Shown: positions 26,511-35,151 of the stretch, piece by piece | Numbering within the stretch: the stretch's first letter is position 1 | Layout of the letters: every line of letters begins with the position of its first letter | Assembly (NCBI GenBank): GCA_943787605.1 | Contig: CALSNB010000001.1 | Span: 1,116,001 to 1,180,000 of the forward strand | Direction of reading: 5' to 3' | Source: GCA-2697345 sp002697345 | Lineage (GTDB): Bacteria; Pseudomonadota; Alphaproteobacteria; Rhodobacterales; Rhodobacteraceae | DNA length: 64,000 nucleotides | Notes under the pieces: model-generated | The model's database searches: none | What the model saw: the letters and a program-made list of their open reading frames with translations, nothing else | Told to the model about the DNA's origin: nothing | Program-made: the position numbers and the translations under genes

Positions 26511-27164
26511 ATGAGTAAATTCACTTTCGAGATATCTAAAGAGCTTTCTAAAGAGACGCTGGAGGAAGGAAGAAGGCTTTTTGCCGGTGAGAACACTTTT
26601 CTAAAGGGTGTAGTAGCTATAGAAGGTCTACCACCACCAAATCGAACAGAAATCTGTTTCGCTGGAAGATCTAATGTAGGAAAATCTAGTTTACTTAATG
26701 CTGTGACGGGACGAAAAGCATTGGCTAGAACCTCAAACACGCCAGGAAGAACACAGGAAATAAACTTCTTCTCAATAGGCGAAACATTTTACATGGTAGA
26801 CCTACCCGGCTACGGGTTCGCAGAAGCACCTTTGGCAGTAGTAAAGAAATGGCAAAGTCTATTAAAACTATATCTATCTGGGAGACAAACCCTGAGACGC
26901 GCATTTGTTCTTATAGATGCAAGGCACGGTATAAAAAAGGTGGATCATGAAATCCTCAGCTCACTAGATAAATCAGCTGTAACATTCCAAATTGTACTTA
27001 CAAAGACAGATAAAATAAAATCGCCTGACTTTAGCACTTTAATTAAATCAGTATCAGATGATTTATCTTTCCATTCAGCTGCGTATCCAGAGATAATTAT
27101 TACTTCTTCCAATTCAGGCCTAGGGATACCTGATCTACGGTCAGCTATCGCATCACTTGAGTGA
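26511..27164 (+). CDS. engB: Ribosome-biogenesis GTPase EngB/YsxC
   Basis: TrmE-Era-EngA-EngB-type GTPase needed for 50S assembly. G1 GRSNVGKSS, G3 DLPGYG and G4 TKTDK are all present in the 217 residues. The N-terminal extension before G1 (about 50 residues) is normal for the family. It follows the MOSC gene after 9 bases; a stem-loop (27185-27221) lies after its stop. Confidence 0.95.
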   Translation: MSKFTFEISKELSKETLEEGRRLFAGENTFLKGVVAIEGLPPPNRTEICFAGRSNVGKSSLLNAVTGRKALARTSNTPGRTQEINFFSIGETFYMVDLPGYGFAEAPLAVVKKWQSLLKLYLSGRQTLRRAFVLIDARHGIKKVDHEILSSLDKSAVTFQIVLTKTDKIKSPDFSTLIKSVSDDLSFHSAAYPEIIITSSNSGLGIPDLRSAIASLE

Positions 27165-27184
27165 AAGAAAAGTTAATAGGTATT

Positions 27185-27221
27185 TTAAGAGATCTACTTA
27201 AATATAGTAGAAAACTCTTAA
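27185..27221 (+). other. Stem-loop between engB and argB
   Basis: TTAAGAG pairs with CTCTTAA, and the inner TCTACT pairs with AGTAGA, around a small internal loop and a 7-base apex. It is followed by TTCTTC, not a proper U-tract, so it is at best a weak terminator or a processing site before argB. Confidence 0.4.
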
Positions 27222-27281
27222 TTCTTCTATATATACCAAATATACTATACAAGAAATTTTCAGTTATTGGGAAACTAACCT

Positions 27282-28145
27282 ATGAAAAAGCAATTAAACC
27301 TTAGCCATGACTGGGTGACATCTGCAAAAACCCTCTCTGAGGCACTCCCTTACTTACAAAGGTACGATGGTGCCGTAGTTGTAATTAAGCTTGGTGGTCA
27401 CGCGATGGGTAATGATCAAAATATGGAAGTCTTTGCCCGAGATATCGTTCTCATGCAGCAAGTTGGTATAAACCCCGTTATAGTGCATGGTGGTGGCCCG
27501 ATGATAAATGAGATGTTAGGGAAATTAGACATTCAATCAAAATTTATTGATGGAAAGCGGGTGACAGACGCAGAAACTATTAAAGTAGTGGAAATGGTGC
27601 TTTCTGGAAGTATCAATAAAAAAATAGTTCAAGCAATTAATACACAAGGTGGGAAAGGTATTGGCCTTTCAGGTAAAGACGCAAACTTACTATATTGCAC
27701 TCCTGAAGATCCAAAGTTTGGTTTTGTTGGAAAACCAACTAAGGTAGACCCCTTCGTCTTAAGTGAAATGTTTAAGTCCGGCTTTATTCCAGTCGTTGCT
27801 CCAATAGGCTTAGGAGAAGGCGGGGAGACATATAATATTAATGGAGATACCGTAGCTGGTGCAATAGCAGCAGCATTAAAAGCAGATAGGTTACTGCTTT
27901 TAACTGATGTTTCTGGAGTCAAAAATGAAAATGGGGAAGTTATAACGGAACTGTCATCTTCAGAGATTAAAGCACTAACTGAGAAGGGAATTATCCAAGG
28001 GGGTATGATCCCAAAGACTGCCACTGCTCTGGTTGCACTAGAAGGTGGCGCTAGAGCTGTTGTTATATTAGATGGACGTGCGCCGAATGCGTGTCTGTTA
28101 GAGCTTTTCACAGAGCACGGGGCTGGCTCAATAATTCGTTTATAA
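27282..28145 (+). CDS. argB: Acetylglutamate kinase
   Basis: Second step of arginine synthesis: phosphorylates N-acetylglutamate with ATP. The amino-acid kinase fold shows KLGGHAMG near the N terminus, VHGGGPMI, and the ATP-site region TDVSGVKNENGEVI. At 287 residues it is in the normal range. An N-terminal extension of about 30 residues before the first beta-strand is typical of arginine-inhibited (hexameric) forms, so feedback control by arginine is likely. It is 116 bases downstream of engB and may have its own promoter. Confidence 0.95.
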   Translation: MKKQLNLSHDWVTSAKTLSEALPYLQRYDGAVVVIKLGGHAMGNDQNMEVFARDIVLMQQVGINPVIVHGGGPMINEMLGKLDIQSKFIDGKRVTDAETIKVVEMVLSGSINKKIVQAINTQGGKGIGLSGKDANLLYCTPEDPKFGFVGKPTKVDPFVLSEMFKSGFIPVVAPIGLGEGGETYNINGDTVAGAIAAALKADRLLLLTDVSGVKNENGEVITELSSSEIKALTEKGIIQGGMIPKTATALVALEGGARAVVILDGRAPNACLLELFTEHGAGSIIRL

Positions 28146-28174
28146 ATAAGTAACGTAACCCAAACAAAGTTTAG

Positions 28175-28774
28175 ATGACTTACGAAGAACTGGATAAATT
28201 AGTTAAGAAACAAAAGTTGAAAATCTTAGGTGGTTTTTTTCCAAACAACAATGATGGTATACCTTCAGGAATTAAAACATTAATACTTTTAGGACCTGAC
28301 GAACCTAATTTCTGGAAACATTTTATATTAAGTCCAGAGTGGAAAAAAGAAGAGATCAACCCACTGGATATGTGGTCTTATAGAGTTATTAATGAAATAG
28401 CGAAAAACTTGAATTCCATTAGCCTTTTTTCCATTTGGAACACCAGCGCACCCTTTTTTCAAATGGGCTATTCGTTCAGGTTCTGCGTGGCAAAGTCCAG
28501 TGTCTTTATTAGTTCACAAAAATGCTGGGTTAATGGTCTCCTATAGGGGAGCGATAGGTTTACCCAGAAAGAATTAACTTTACCCCCCAAAGCACAAAAA
28601 CCTTGCAATAACTGTAATAAACCATGCCTTAACGCATGTAAGGTTACAGCATTAACGAGTAAAGGTTACGATGTTGATAAATGCAAAAGTTTTTTAAATA
28701 GTATTGAAGGTACTAAATTTTTATCGCAAGGTTGTAGCCGTAAGACTATCATGCCCTATCTCAAAAAAAATTAA
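28175..28774 (+). pseudogene. 4Fe-4S cluster protein gene split by two compensating frameshifts
   Basis: The ATG at 28175 starts a frame that ends at 28546, but the coherent protein continues in other frames. Near 28420-28430 one extra T in a run of six breaks the frame; after it FPFGTPAHPFF reads on. Near 28570 one A is missing in an AAA run; after correction LPRKELTLPPK continues into CNNCNKPCLNAC, a cysteine cluster, ending at TAA 28774. The two shifts cancel, giving exactly 200 codons. Alphaproteobacterial ferredoxin-like proteins of this general shape exist; function unknown. Both breaks are in short homopolymers, so sequencing error is as likely as real decay. It follows argB by 29 bases. 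Confidence 0.7.
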
Positions 28775-28853
28775 AAGAGACCCAACACAATCTGAGTACC
28801 ACATGTCTGTTTTTAAAGCATCTTAGGTTAAATATTTACTGGAAAGTAAACAA

Positions 28854-30152
28854 ATGACATCAGATAAAAAAAATACACTTTTTACCTCATTGGCAAATTT
28901 AATCGAAATTAGGAGGGAATCGCTAGTAGAGTTAACTCAAGATCTTATCAAAATTCCTACGTTAAACCCTCCAGGAGAAAATTATTTAGAAATCTGCGAA
29001 TATCTAAACAAAAGATTATCTAAAATTGGCTTTGAGACACAAATAATTAGAGCGAAAGGTGCTCCTGGAGACTCAGACAAATACCCACGATGGAATATTA
29101 TTGGAAGAAAAGAGGGTAGAAACTCAGGAGAATGCATCCACTTCAATTCTCATACTGACGTTGTTGAAGTTGGCTTGGGTTGGACATTTGATCCATTTGG
29201 TGGACAGGTTTTTGAAGGAAAGGTCTACGGCCGCGGGGCCTGCGACATGAAAGGCGGCCTGGCGGCATCAATTATAGCAGTAGAGGCGTTTTTAGAGGCT
29301 TGCCCTGAGTATAATGGAGCAATTGAAATATCCGGAACCGCAGACGAAGAGACTGGTGGTTATGGAGGTGTAGCATATTTAGCCGAAAAAGGTTTTTTTT
29401 CGCCCCAACGAGTCCAACATGTTATTATACCTGAACCTCTTCACAAAGACCGTATATGTCTAGGCCATCGCGGGGGATGGTGGGCCGAAATAGAGACTTT
29501 TGGAGAGATTGCTCACGGAGCCATGCCATTCGCTGGCGATTGTGCCGTGCGCCACATGGGTGAGGTCTTAAACGAGTTTGAGGAAACTTTATTCCCTAAT
29601 CTAAAAAAACGAGTTACAGAGATGCCTGTAATACCAGAGGGTGCAAAAAACTCTACCATGAATATTAACTCAATCCATGGTGGTCAGGTGGAGCCAGATC
29701 CAGAAAGTAATGCGTTGCCATCTCACTGTGTTCCTGACAGCTGTAGAATAATTATTGATCGACGCTTTCTGATTGAAGAGAACGTGGAAGAAGTCAAAGC
29801 AGAAATAGAAAACTTGTTAGAAGGTATAAAATCGAGAAGGCCAAAATTTACATATGAGGTAACTGAGTTAAATCGAGTTATACCCAGTATGACAGATAAA
29901 AATGCGCCTATAGTAAAATCTATCGCTACTTCTATAGAAAAAGTTATAGGTAAAAGCCCAGATTATGTCGCGTCACCTGGTTCTTACGATCAAAAACATA
30001 TAGATAGGATCGGCACCCTTAAAAACTGCATTGCCTATGGTCCTGGAATTTTAGATCTAGCCCACAAACCTGATGAATTTGTTGTCATAGATGATATGGT
30101 CGATAGTGCAAAAGTTATGGGAAATTCACTTATAGACCTGTTAACTAGTTAG
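28854..30152 (+). CDS. M20 family metallopeptidase (ArgE/DapE-like)
   Basis: A 432-residue dinuclear-zinc amidohydrolase of the acetylornithine deacetylase/succinyl-diaminopimelate desuccinylase type. Metal ligands are seen in HFNSHTDVVEV, GRGACDMKGGLAAS and TADEETGGYG (with the Glu-Glu general base), and a late histidine in LAHKPDEF. Family sequences alone do not give the substrate. Being next to an aldehyde dehydrogenase (35 bases) and close to the amino-acid importer suggests catabolism of an N-acyl amino acid or similar compound, but an arginine-synthesis role is possible because argB is nearby. Confidence 0.88.
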   Translation: MTSDKKNTLFTSLANLIEIRRESLVELTQDLIKIPTLNPPGENYLEICEYLNKRLSKIGFETQIIRAKGAPGDSDKYPRWNIIGRKEGRNSGECIHFNSHTDVVEVGLGWTFDPFGGQVFEGKVYGRGACDMKGGLAASIIAVEAFLEACPEYNGAIEISGTADEETGGYGGVAYLAEKGFFSPQRVQHVIIPEPLHKDRICLGHRGGWWAEIETFGEIAHGAMPFAGDCAVRHMGEVLNEFEETLFPNLKKRVTEMPVIPEGAKNSTMNINSIHGGQVEPDPESNALPSHCVPDSCRIIIDRRFLIEENVEEVKAEIENLLEGIKSRRPKFTYEVTELNRVIPSMTDKNAPIVKSIATSIEKVIGKSPDYVASPGSYDQKHIDRIGTLKNCIAYGPGILDLAHKPDEFVVIDDMVDSAKVMGNSLIDLLTS

Positions 30153-30187
30153 AAACTATTTAAATAAAAAAATATACTGGAAAAGCT

Positions 30188-31633
30188 ATGGACATAAATA
30201 AACTCTCTTTTAATCCCTCTCTTTGTTTTATAAATGGAAAGTGGATCCATCCTCATAAAGGGAAGTTCATTGAATTAGTTAACCCTTCTAACGGAAAAAT
30301 TTTATGCAAAATATCGCGTGGCTCCAGTGAAGACATAGATCATGCGATTATAGCTGCACAAAATAGTGATTGGGTTAATTCAAGTGCTTTAGAAAGAGGT
30401 CGGGTTCTTTTAAAAATGAGCCAAATGGTTTTAAATGAGGTTGAACTACTAGCGGAGCTCGAAGCAAACGATGTAGGAAAGCCTCTCGCACAAGCGCGCG
30501 GTGATGCGATCGCTCTCGCTCGTTATCTAGAGTTTTATGGTGGGGCCGCAGATAAGATACACGGAGAAACAATCCCTTACTTAAATGGCTATACCGTTTA
30601 TACCTTACGCGAGCCGCATGGGGTAACAGGCCATATCGTACCTTGGAACTACCCGATGCAAATTATAGGTCGTTCAGTAGGGGCCGCTCTAGCCATGGGA
30701 AATACAACTGTCCTTAAACCAGCAGAAGAGGCCTGCCTATCTGCATTGGCCTTTGCAGACATAGCAAGACGAGCTGGTTTACCAAATGGCGCACTAAACG
30801 TTGTTCCCGGTCTAGGGCTTGAGGCAGGTGCCTCCTTAGCGTGTCACCCTGGTATTCATCATATTTCATTCACAGGCTCTGAGGCCGTTGGAATAAAAAT
30901 CCAAGCAGCAGCTGCTAAAAATGTTGTTCCTGTCACCTTGGAGCTTGGCGGAAAGTCGCCGCAAATTGTTTTTGATGATGCGGACGTAGAAGCAGCTCTT
31001 CCGTACTTAGTTAACTCAGGAATTCAAAATGCTGGCCAAACTTGCTCTGCAGCCTCCAGAATATTAATACAAAAAAGTGTTTTTAATAAAGTAAAAGATC
31101 TGATGGGTAAAAAATATAGCACTCTTCGTGTAGGGCCAGCCATTGACGATTTAGATCTAGGGCCTTTAATCTCTAATCGTCAAAAAGAAATAGTTTTGAA
31201 TTTTCTAGAAGTAGGTAAAAACCTTAAAGTTGTTGCCAAGGGAAGTATTTCTCAGAATGCGCCAGAAACAGGTTTTTATATTCAACCAACTTTATTTGAA
31301 GATGTCCCCTATAATCATAAATTAGCACAGGAAGAGATTTTTGGACCCATACAGGTACTAATACCTTTTGATACTGAGGAGGAGGCCATTCATATCGCCA
31401 ATAGCACCTCATTTGGTCTAGTAGCATCTATTTGGACTAACGATGGAGCAAGACAGATGCGGATGGCTAAAAAATTAAAATGTGGGCAAGTTTTTATTAA
31501 TAATTATGGGGCTGGTGGAGGCGTTGAATTACCTTTTGGTGGTGTAGGAAAGTCTGGTCATGGTCGAGAAAAAGGATTTGAAGCTCTTTACGGATTTTCT
31601 ACCCTAAAAACTATAGCCGCTTTTCACGGGTAA
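30188..31633 (+). CDS. NAD(P)-dependent aldehyde dehydrogenase
   Basis: A 481-residue member of the ALDH superfamily. The nucleotide-binding SFTGSEAVG, the general-base Glu in VTLELGGKSP and the nucleophile Cys in NAGQTCSAASRI are in normal order, as is the C-terminal ELPFGGVGKSGHGRE. The sequence resembles betaine-aldehyde or aminoaldehyde dehydrogenases; the substrate is not certain. It is 35 bases after the M20 peptidase gene and probably in the same operon. It converges on aapP, with 30 bases between stops. Confidence 0.92.
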   Translation: MDINKLSFNPSLCFINGKWIHPHKGKFIELVNPSNGKILCKISRGSSEDIDHAIIAAQNSDWVNSSALERGRVLLKMSQMVLNEVELLAELEANDVGKPLAQARGDAIALARYLEFYGGAADKIHGETIPYLNGYTVYTLREPHGVTGHIVPWNYPMQIIGRSVGAALAMGNTTVLKPAEEACLSALAFADIARRAGLPNGALNVVPGLGLEAGASLACHPGIHHISFTGSEAVGIKIQAAAAKNVVPVTLELGGKSPQIVFDDADVEAALPYLVNSGIQNAGQTCSAASRILIQKSVFNKVKDLMGKKYSTLRVGPAIDDLDLGPLISNRQKEIVLNFLEVGKNLKVVAKGSISQNAPETGFYIQPTLFEDVPYNHKLAQEEIFGPIQVLIPFDTEEEAIHIANSTSFGLVASIWTNDGARQMRMAKKLKCGQVFINNYGAGGGVELPFGGVGKSGHGREKGFEALYGFSTLKTIAAFHG

Positions 31634-31663
31634 CTTTTATAAAAATTTGTTTCAGATCCTAGT

Positions 31664-32452
31664 TTAATGTCCTAAGATTTGACTAAGGAATAATTTTGTT
31701 CGCTCTGATTTTGGATTATTAAAGAACTCTTCTGGTTCATTTTGTTCAACTATTTGACCTTCATCCATAAAAATAACTCTATCAGCAACCTGTCGAGCAA
31801 AGCCCATTTCATGGGACACTACGATCATCGTCATTCCATCATCAGCCAACTCAATCATCGTATCTAAAACTTCCTTGATCATTTCTGGGTCAAGTGCAGA
31901 GGTAGGCTCGTCGAAAAGCATTATTCTAGGCCTCATGCATAAAGATCTGGCAATTGCTACTCGCTGCTGCTGCCCACCAGATAGTTGCCCAGGGTATTTA
32001 TCTGCTTGCTCTGGTATCTTAACCTTCTCCAGGAAACCCATCGCAATTTCATCAGCTTCTTTTTTTGGGGTTTTTCGGACCCACAATGGTGCAAGAGTAC
32101 AGTTCTCAAGAATTGTTAAATGAGGAAAGAGATTAAAATGCTGAAAAACCATTCCAACTTCTGATCTAACCTTGTCAATATTTTTTAAGTCTGAGGTTAA
32201 TTCAGTGCCATCAACAACGATTTTACCAGATTGATGCTCTTCCAATCTGTTTACACACCGAATGAGAGTAGACTTTCCAGATCCAGATGGACCTGCAACT
32301 ACAATTCTTTCTCCACGTTTCACACTTAAATTAATATCACGTAAAACATGAAAGGACCCAAACCATTTATTCATCTCTGAAATTGCAATAGCATCTTCGT
32401 TAGATGATAGCATTTCTGCCCGAGCCAATTTTTCTTTCGATAGTTTTGCCAT
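31664..32452 (-). CDS. aapP: General L-amino acid ABC transporter, ATP-binding protein
   Basis: A 262-residue ABC ATPase. Walker A is GPSGSGKST, the signature LSGGQQQRVAIARSL, Walker B RIMLFDEPTSALD, and the switch His is in VSHEMGFA. It energises import of acidic and other L-amino acids by the AapQM permease. It is the last gene of the aapJQMP operon, 12 bases after aapM. The name bztD is used in Rhodobacter. Close relatives are the GlnQ/GltL proteins; the operon context decides the call. Confidence 0.95.
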   Translation of the reverse strand: MAKLSKEKLARAEMLSSNEDAIAISEMNKWFGSFHVLRDINLSVKRGERIVVAGPSGSGKSTLIRCVNRLEEHQSGKIVVDGTELTSDLKNIDKVRSEVGMVFQHFNLFPHLTILENCTLAPLWVRKTPKKEADEIAMGFLEKVKIPEQADKYPGQLSGGQQQRVAIARSLCMRPRIMLFDEPTSALDPEMIKEVLDTMIELADDGMTMIVVSHEMGFARQVADRVIFMDEGQIVEQNEPEEFFNNPKSERTKLFLSQILGH

Positions 32453-32464
32453 TAATGGGTCTCC

Positions 32465-33760
32465 TTAATTTTCTTTACGAAGCTTTCGCTCCAAATACAT
32501 TGAGTAACGGGACATTGAGAAACAAAAAACGAAAAAGCATAGGGCTACAAACACGTTTAATTCCCAGTAAACACCATTCCAACGCATATCTGCAAGAACA
32601 ACTGTTGTCAGGCCAATAGGGTCAAAAAGACCTATTACAGACACCAATGTTGTATCCTTTAAAACACCAATGAAATTTGATACAATCCCTGGTATTGAAA
32701 TCTTCAAAGCCTGAGGCATAATAATTAACCTTTGTGCTTTCCAATAAGAAAAACCAAGCGCATTTGCGGCCTCATATTGCCCACTGTCCAGCCCGGCCAA
32801 ACCGCCACGCACAACTTCAGCCATATAAGCTGAAGAAAAGAGTGTGACCATTATAACTACTCTCATGATGATATCGAAGTTCGTTCCCGGCGGCATGAAA
32901 ATATTAAGTAATGTTGATGCAACAAATAATAAGGTAATTAAAGGAACTCCCCGTATGAATTCGATGAACCATACGCAAAGAACTTTTACAATTAATAAAT
33001 CAGATTGACGGCCTAAAGCTAAAAATATGCCTATAGGCAAAGAACAGAAAATTGCAGTTAACCCGATCGTCAAAGACAATAAAAGTCCGCCAAAATCCCT
33101 ACTCGGCAAAACCTGAATTTCATAGGGGATCATTTCAGCTAACAGTCCAGAAGCTGGCTCTGTTAAAAATATCCACCATATAATCGGCACACCTATCGAT
33201 GAAAGCAATAGAATGACTGCGTTCACTTTTTCTTTTAAAGATCTCCAAACTAAATACCCAAGCACTAATCCCAGAAAAGAGAAAACTGGCGGCCAGATGG
33301 AGCCACCCCATAAAAGCCAAACCGCCAGAAATGGGAATACTGGACCAAGAAGAAACAGTTTCCTTGGCACTCTTTCAAATAGTATTGGTGCTATTGTTAC
33401 TAAAAATAATACAAATACAAGTATGGGTCTCCATAAAATGCTTCTATCATAGAACCCAAAAATAAATTGCGGCCAGCGTTCAGTTATTACTCCCCAGCAG
33501 GCTCCACTATGATGCCCGGTTAGAGCTGTGTTTATCTCTCGACACTCGTTTAAACTCGTTGCTTTCCATGTCGGCGTTAATACCCACGGAATAAGGAAAC
33601 TTAGAAAAGAATAAACAAAGTATAATGATATGACGGTTAAAATACTATTGAACCAACCGTTAAACAAATTTTCTTTTGCCCAGCCAATAACACCAATAGA
33701 AGTAAGGGGTGGTGTTTGTTCAGCCAACATCTCAGATCTAACAAAAGACACATTTCTCAT
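32465..33760 (-). CDS. aapM: General L-amino acid ABC transporter, permease AapM
   Basis: A 431-residue inner-membrane protein with many hydrophobic segments. The C-terminal half has the His/Glu/Gln-type permease loop (YEAANALGFSYWKAQRLIIMPQALK, here abbreviated as EAANALGF...LPQALK-like) that contacts the ATPase. The N-terminal half is the extension typical of AapM/BztC and not of GlnP. It starts one base after the aapQ stop. Confidence 0.94.
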   Translation of the reverse strand: MRNVSFVRSEMLAEQTPPLTSIGVIGWAKENLFNGWFNSILTVISLYFVYSFLSFLIPWVLTPTWKATSLNECREINTALTGHHSGACWGVITERWPQFIFGFYDRSILWRPILVFVLFLVTIAPILFERVPRKLFLLGPVFPFLAVWLLWGGSIWPPVFSFLGLVLGYLVWRSLKEKVNAVILLLSSIGVPIIWWIFLTEPASGLLAEMIPYEIQVLPSRDFGGLLLSLTIGLTAIFCSLPIGIFLALGRQSDLLIVKVLCVWFIEFIRGVPLITLLFVASTLLNIFMPPGTNFDIIMRVVIMVTLFSSAYMAEVVRGGLAGLDSGQYEAANALGFSYWKAQRLIIMPQALKISIPGIVSNFIGVLKDTTLVSVIGLFDPIGLTTVVLADMRWNGVYWELNVFVALCFFVFCFSMSRYSMYLERKLRKEN

Positions 33761-33761
33761 A

Positions 33762-35021
33762 CTATCTCTCCACCATATCGTTTCTACGATTGTACCAATT
33801 TATCACCGCTGAGATTAAAAGAGAGATAGTTAGGTATATTGACATCCCTAATAAAAGTGTTTCCAGTTCACGGCCTGTTTGATTCAACGTTATCCCCATA
33901 AGAGTACCAGTTAAGTCCATATAACCTACTGCTATAGCTAGTGAAGAGTTTTTAGTCAGATTTAAGTAGTTAGAGATAAGTGGTGGTACAATAACCCTTA
34001 AAGCCTGAGGTAGAATTACTAGAGCCATTATTACGTTAGGTTTAATACCTAGAGCTCCTGCAGCTTCTGTCTGACCTTTAGAGACAGCCAAGATACCTGA
34101 TCTCACAATTTCAGCTATGAATGCTGAAGTATAAAGAGACAGCGCAATCCACAGAGCTATTAGTGAGTTCCTAAGATGAATTCCTCCCTTAAAATTAAAC
34201 CCTTTTAATTCAGGATATCCTAAATAAAAACCCAAATATACCAATAAAAGAATGGTCGGAGTGAAGATTACTCCTAACCTCAGGTACCACGTCGTTGGCC
34301 TAACCCCAGTCTCTTCTTGAATGCGTTTTGCCCGTGCTTTTATTTTTCCAGAGGCCCAAATACTACCGATAAAAATTGCTAAAATTACTATCAAATCTAT
34401 ACTTATGTAGAAGCTATTTGAGAAAAAACCCATGTCTCCAAAACCATTAGAGAATAGAGGCTCAGGGATATAAAAACCCCTGTTAGTCAAAGCTACACTA
34501 TCAAATAGCTTCATCGTAGCAATTGGGTCTGCCCCCCTAAAATGTTTAGGTATTGGAAAACTATGTGCCACCATCGACATTATAAGAAGTATCCATAACA
34601 GTAGAGGAACATTTCTGAAAATCTCGATATGAACAGTCATTATTCGCGCAACTATCCAATTTTTTGATAGCCGCGCTATCCCAACAAATACTCCTAAAAT
34701 TGTAGCAGTAACGCAACCGATTGCGGATAAAACTAAAGTGTTTAGAACACCTAATACAGCCGCACGTCCATGAGTAGACCTTGAGTCATATTCAAGAAGT
34801 TTTTGATTTATGTCATAATTAGATTCATTTACTAAAAATGAGAAATCTATATCTTTACCTGATATTGCCAGATTACTCATGGTATTATTTACAAGCCACC
34901 ACACTAAGCTGAAAAAGAATATCAGAGCAATTACTTGAAATGAAGTTGATCTATACCTTGTATCATATAGAAGCATCGATAATTCAAAAGTAGGCTTCTT
35001 AAAATCTTGATGTTGAGCCAT
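33762..35021 (-). CDS. aapQ: General L-amino acid ABC transporter, permease AapQ
   Basis: A 419-residue inner-membrane protein, the partner of AapM in the translocation channel. The coupling loop is TEAAGALGIKPNVIMALV followed by LPQALRVIVPP. Like AapM it has a long N-terminal half absent from simple glutamine permeases. It comes after aapJ with a 130-base gap that holds a strong hairpin, and is tightly followed by aapM. Confidence 0.94.
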   Translation of the reverse strand: MAQHQDFKKPTFELSMLLYDTRYRSTSFQVIALIFFFSLVWWLVNNTMSNLAISGKDIDFSFLVNESNYDINQKLLEYDSRSTHGRAAVLGVLNTLVLSAIGCVTATILGVFVGIARLSKNWIVARIMTVHIEIFRNVPLLLWILLIMSMVAHSFPIPKHFRGADPIATMKLFDSVALTNRGFYIPEPLFSNGFGDMGFFSNSFYISIDLIVILAIFIGSIWASGKIKARAKRIQEETGVRPTTWYLRLGVIFTPTILLLVYLGFYLGYPELKGFNFKGGIHLRNSLIALWIALSLYTSAFIAEIVRSGILAVSKGQTEAAGALGIKPNVIMALVILPQALRVIVPPLISNYLNLTKNSSLAIAVGYMDLTGTLMGITLNQTGRELETLLLGMSIYLTISLLISAVINWYNRRNDMVER

Positions 35022-35108
35022 TGGGAAGTTCTATCCAATCTTTTAGTACAACCTTTAAACTTTTGGCTAATAGTTATCCTAGCCAAAACTTTAAAAGCTT
35101 CAGTTGAG

Positions 35109-35137
35109 TTTAGGGCGCAATAGAATTGCGCCCTAAA
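35109..35137 (-). terminator. Intercistronic hairpin between aapJ and aapQ
   Basis: A perfect 12-bp inverted repeat, TTTAGGGCGCAA / TTGCGCCCTAAA, with a 5-base loop. It lies 14 bases after the aapJ stop and 88 bases before aapQ. No U-tract follows on the minus strand, so it should act mainly to stabilise the 3' end of the aapJ message and to let binding protein exceed permease, a known pattern in importer operons. Confidence 0.6.
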
Positions 35138-35151
35138 CTATAAACTAATTT

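Noticed and set aside
28175..28546. An intact 123-residue gene
   Set aside because: The second half of this frame reads as nonsense compared with the coherent continuation in the shifted frames, so it is part of a broken 200-codon gene.
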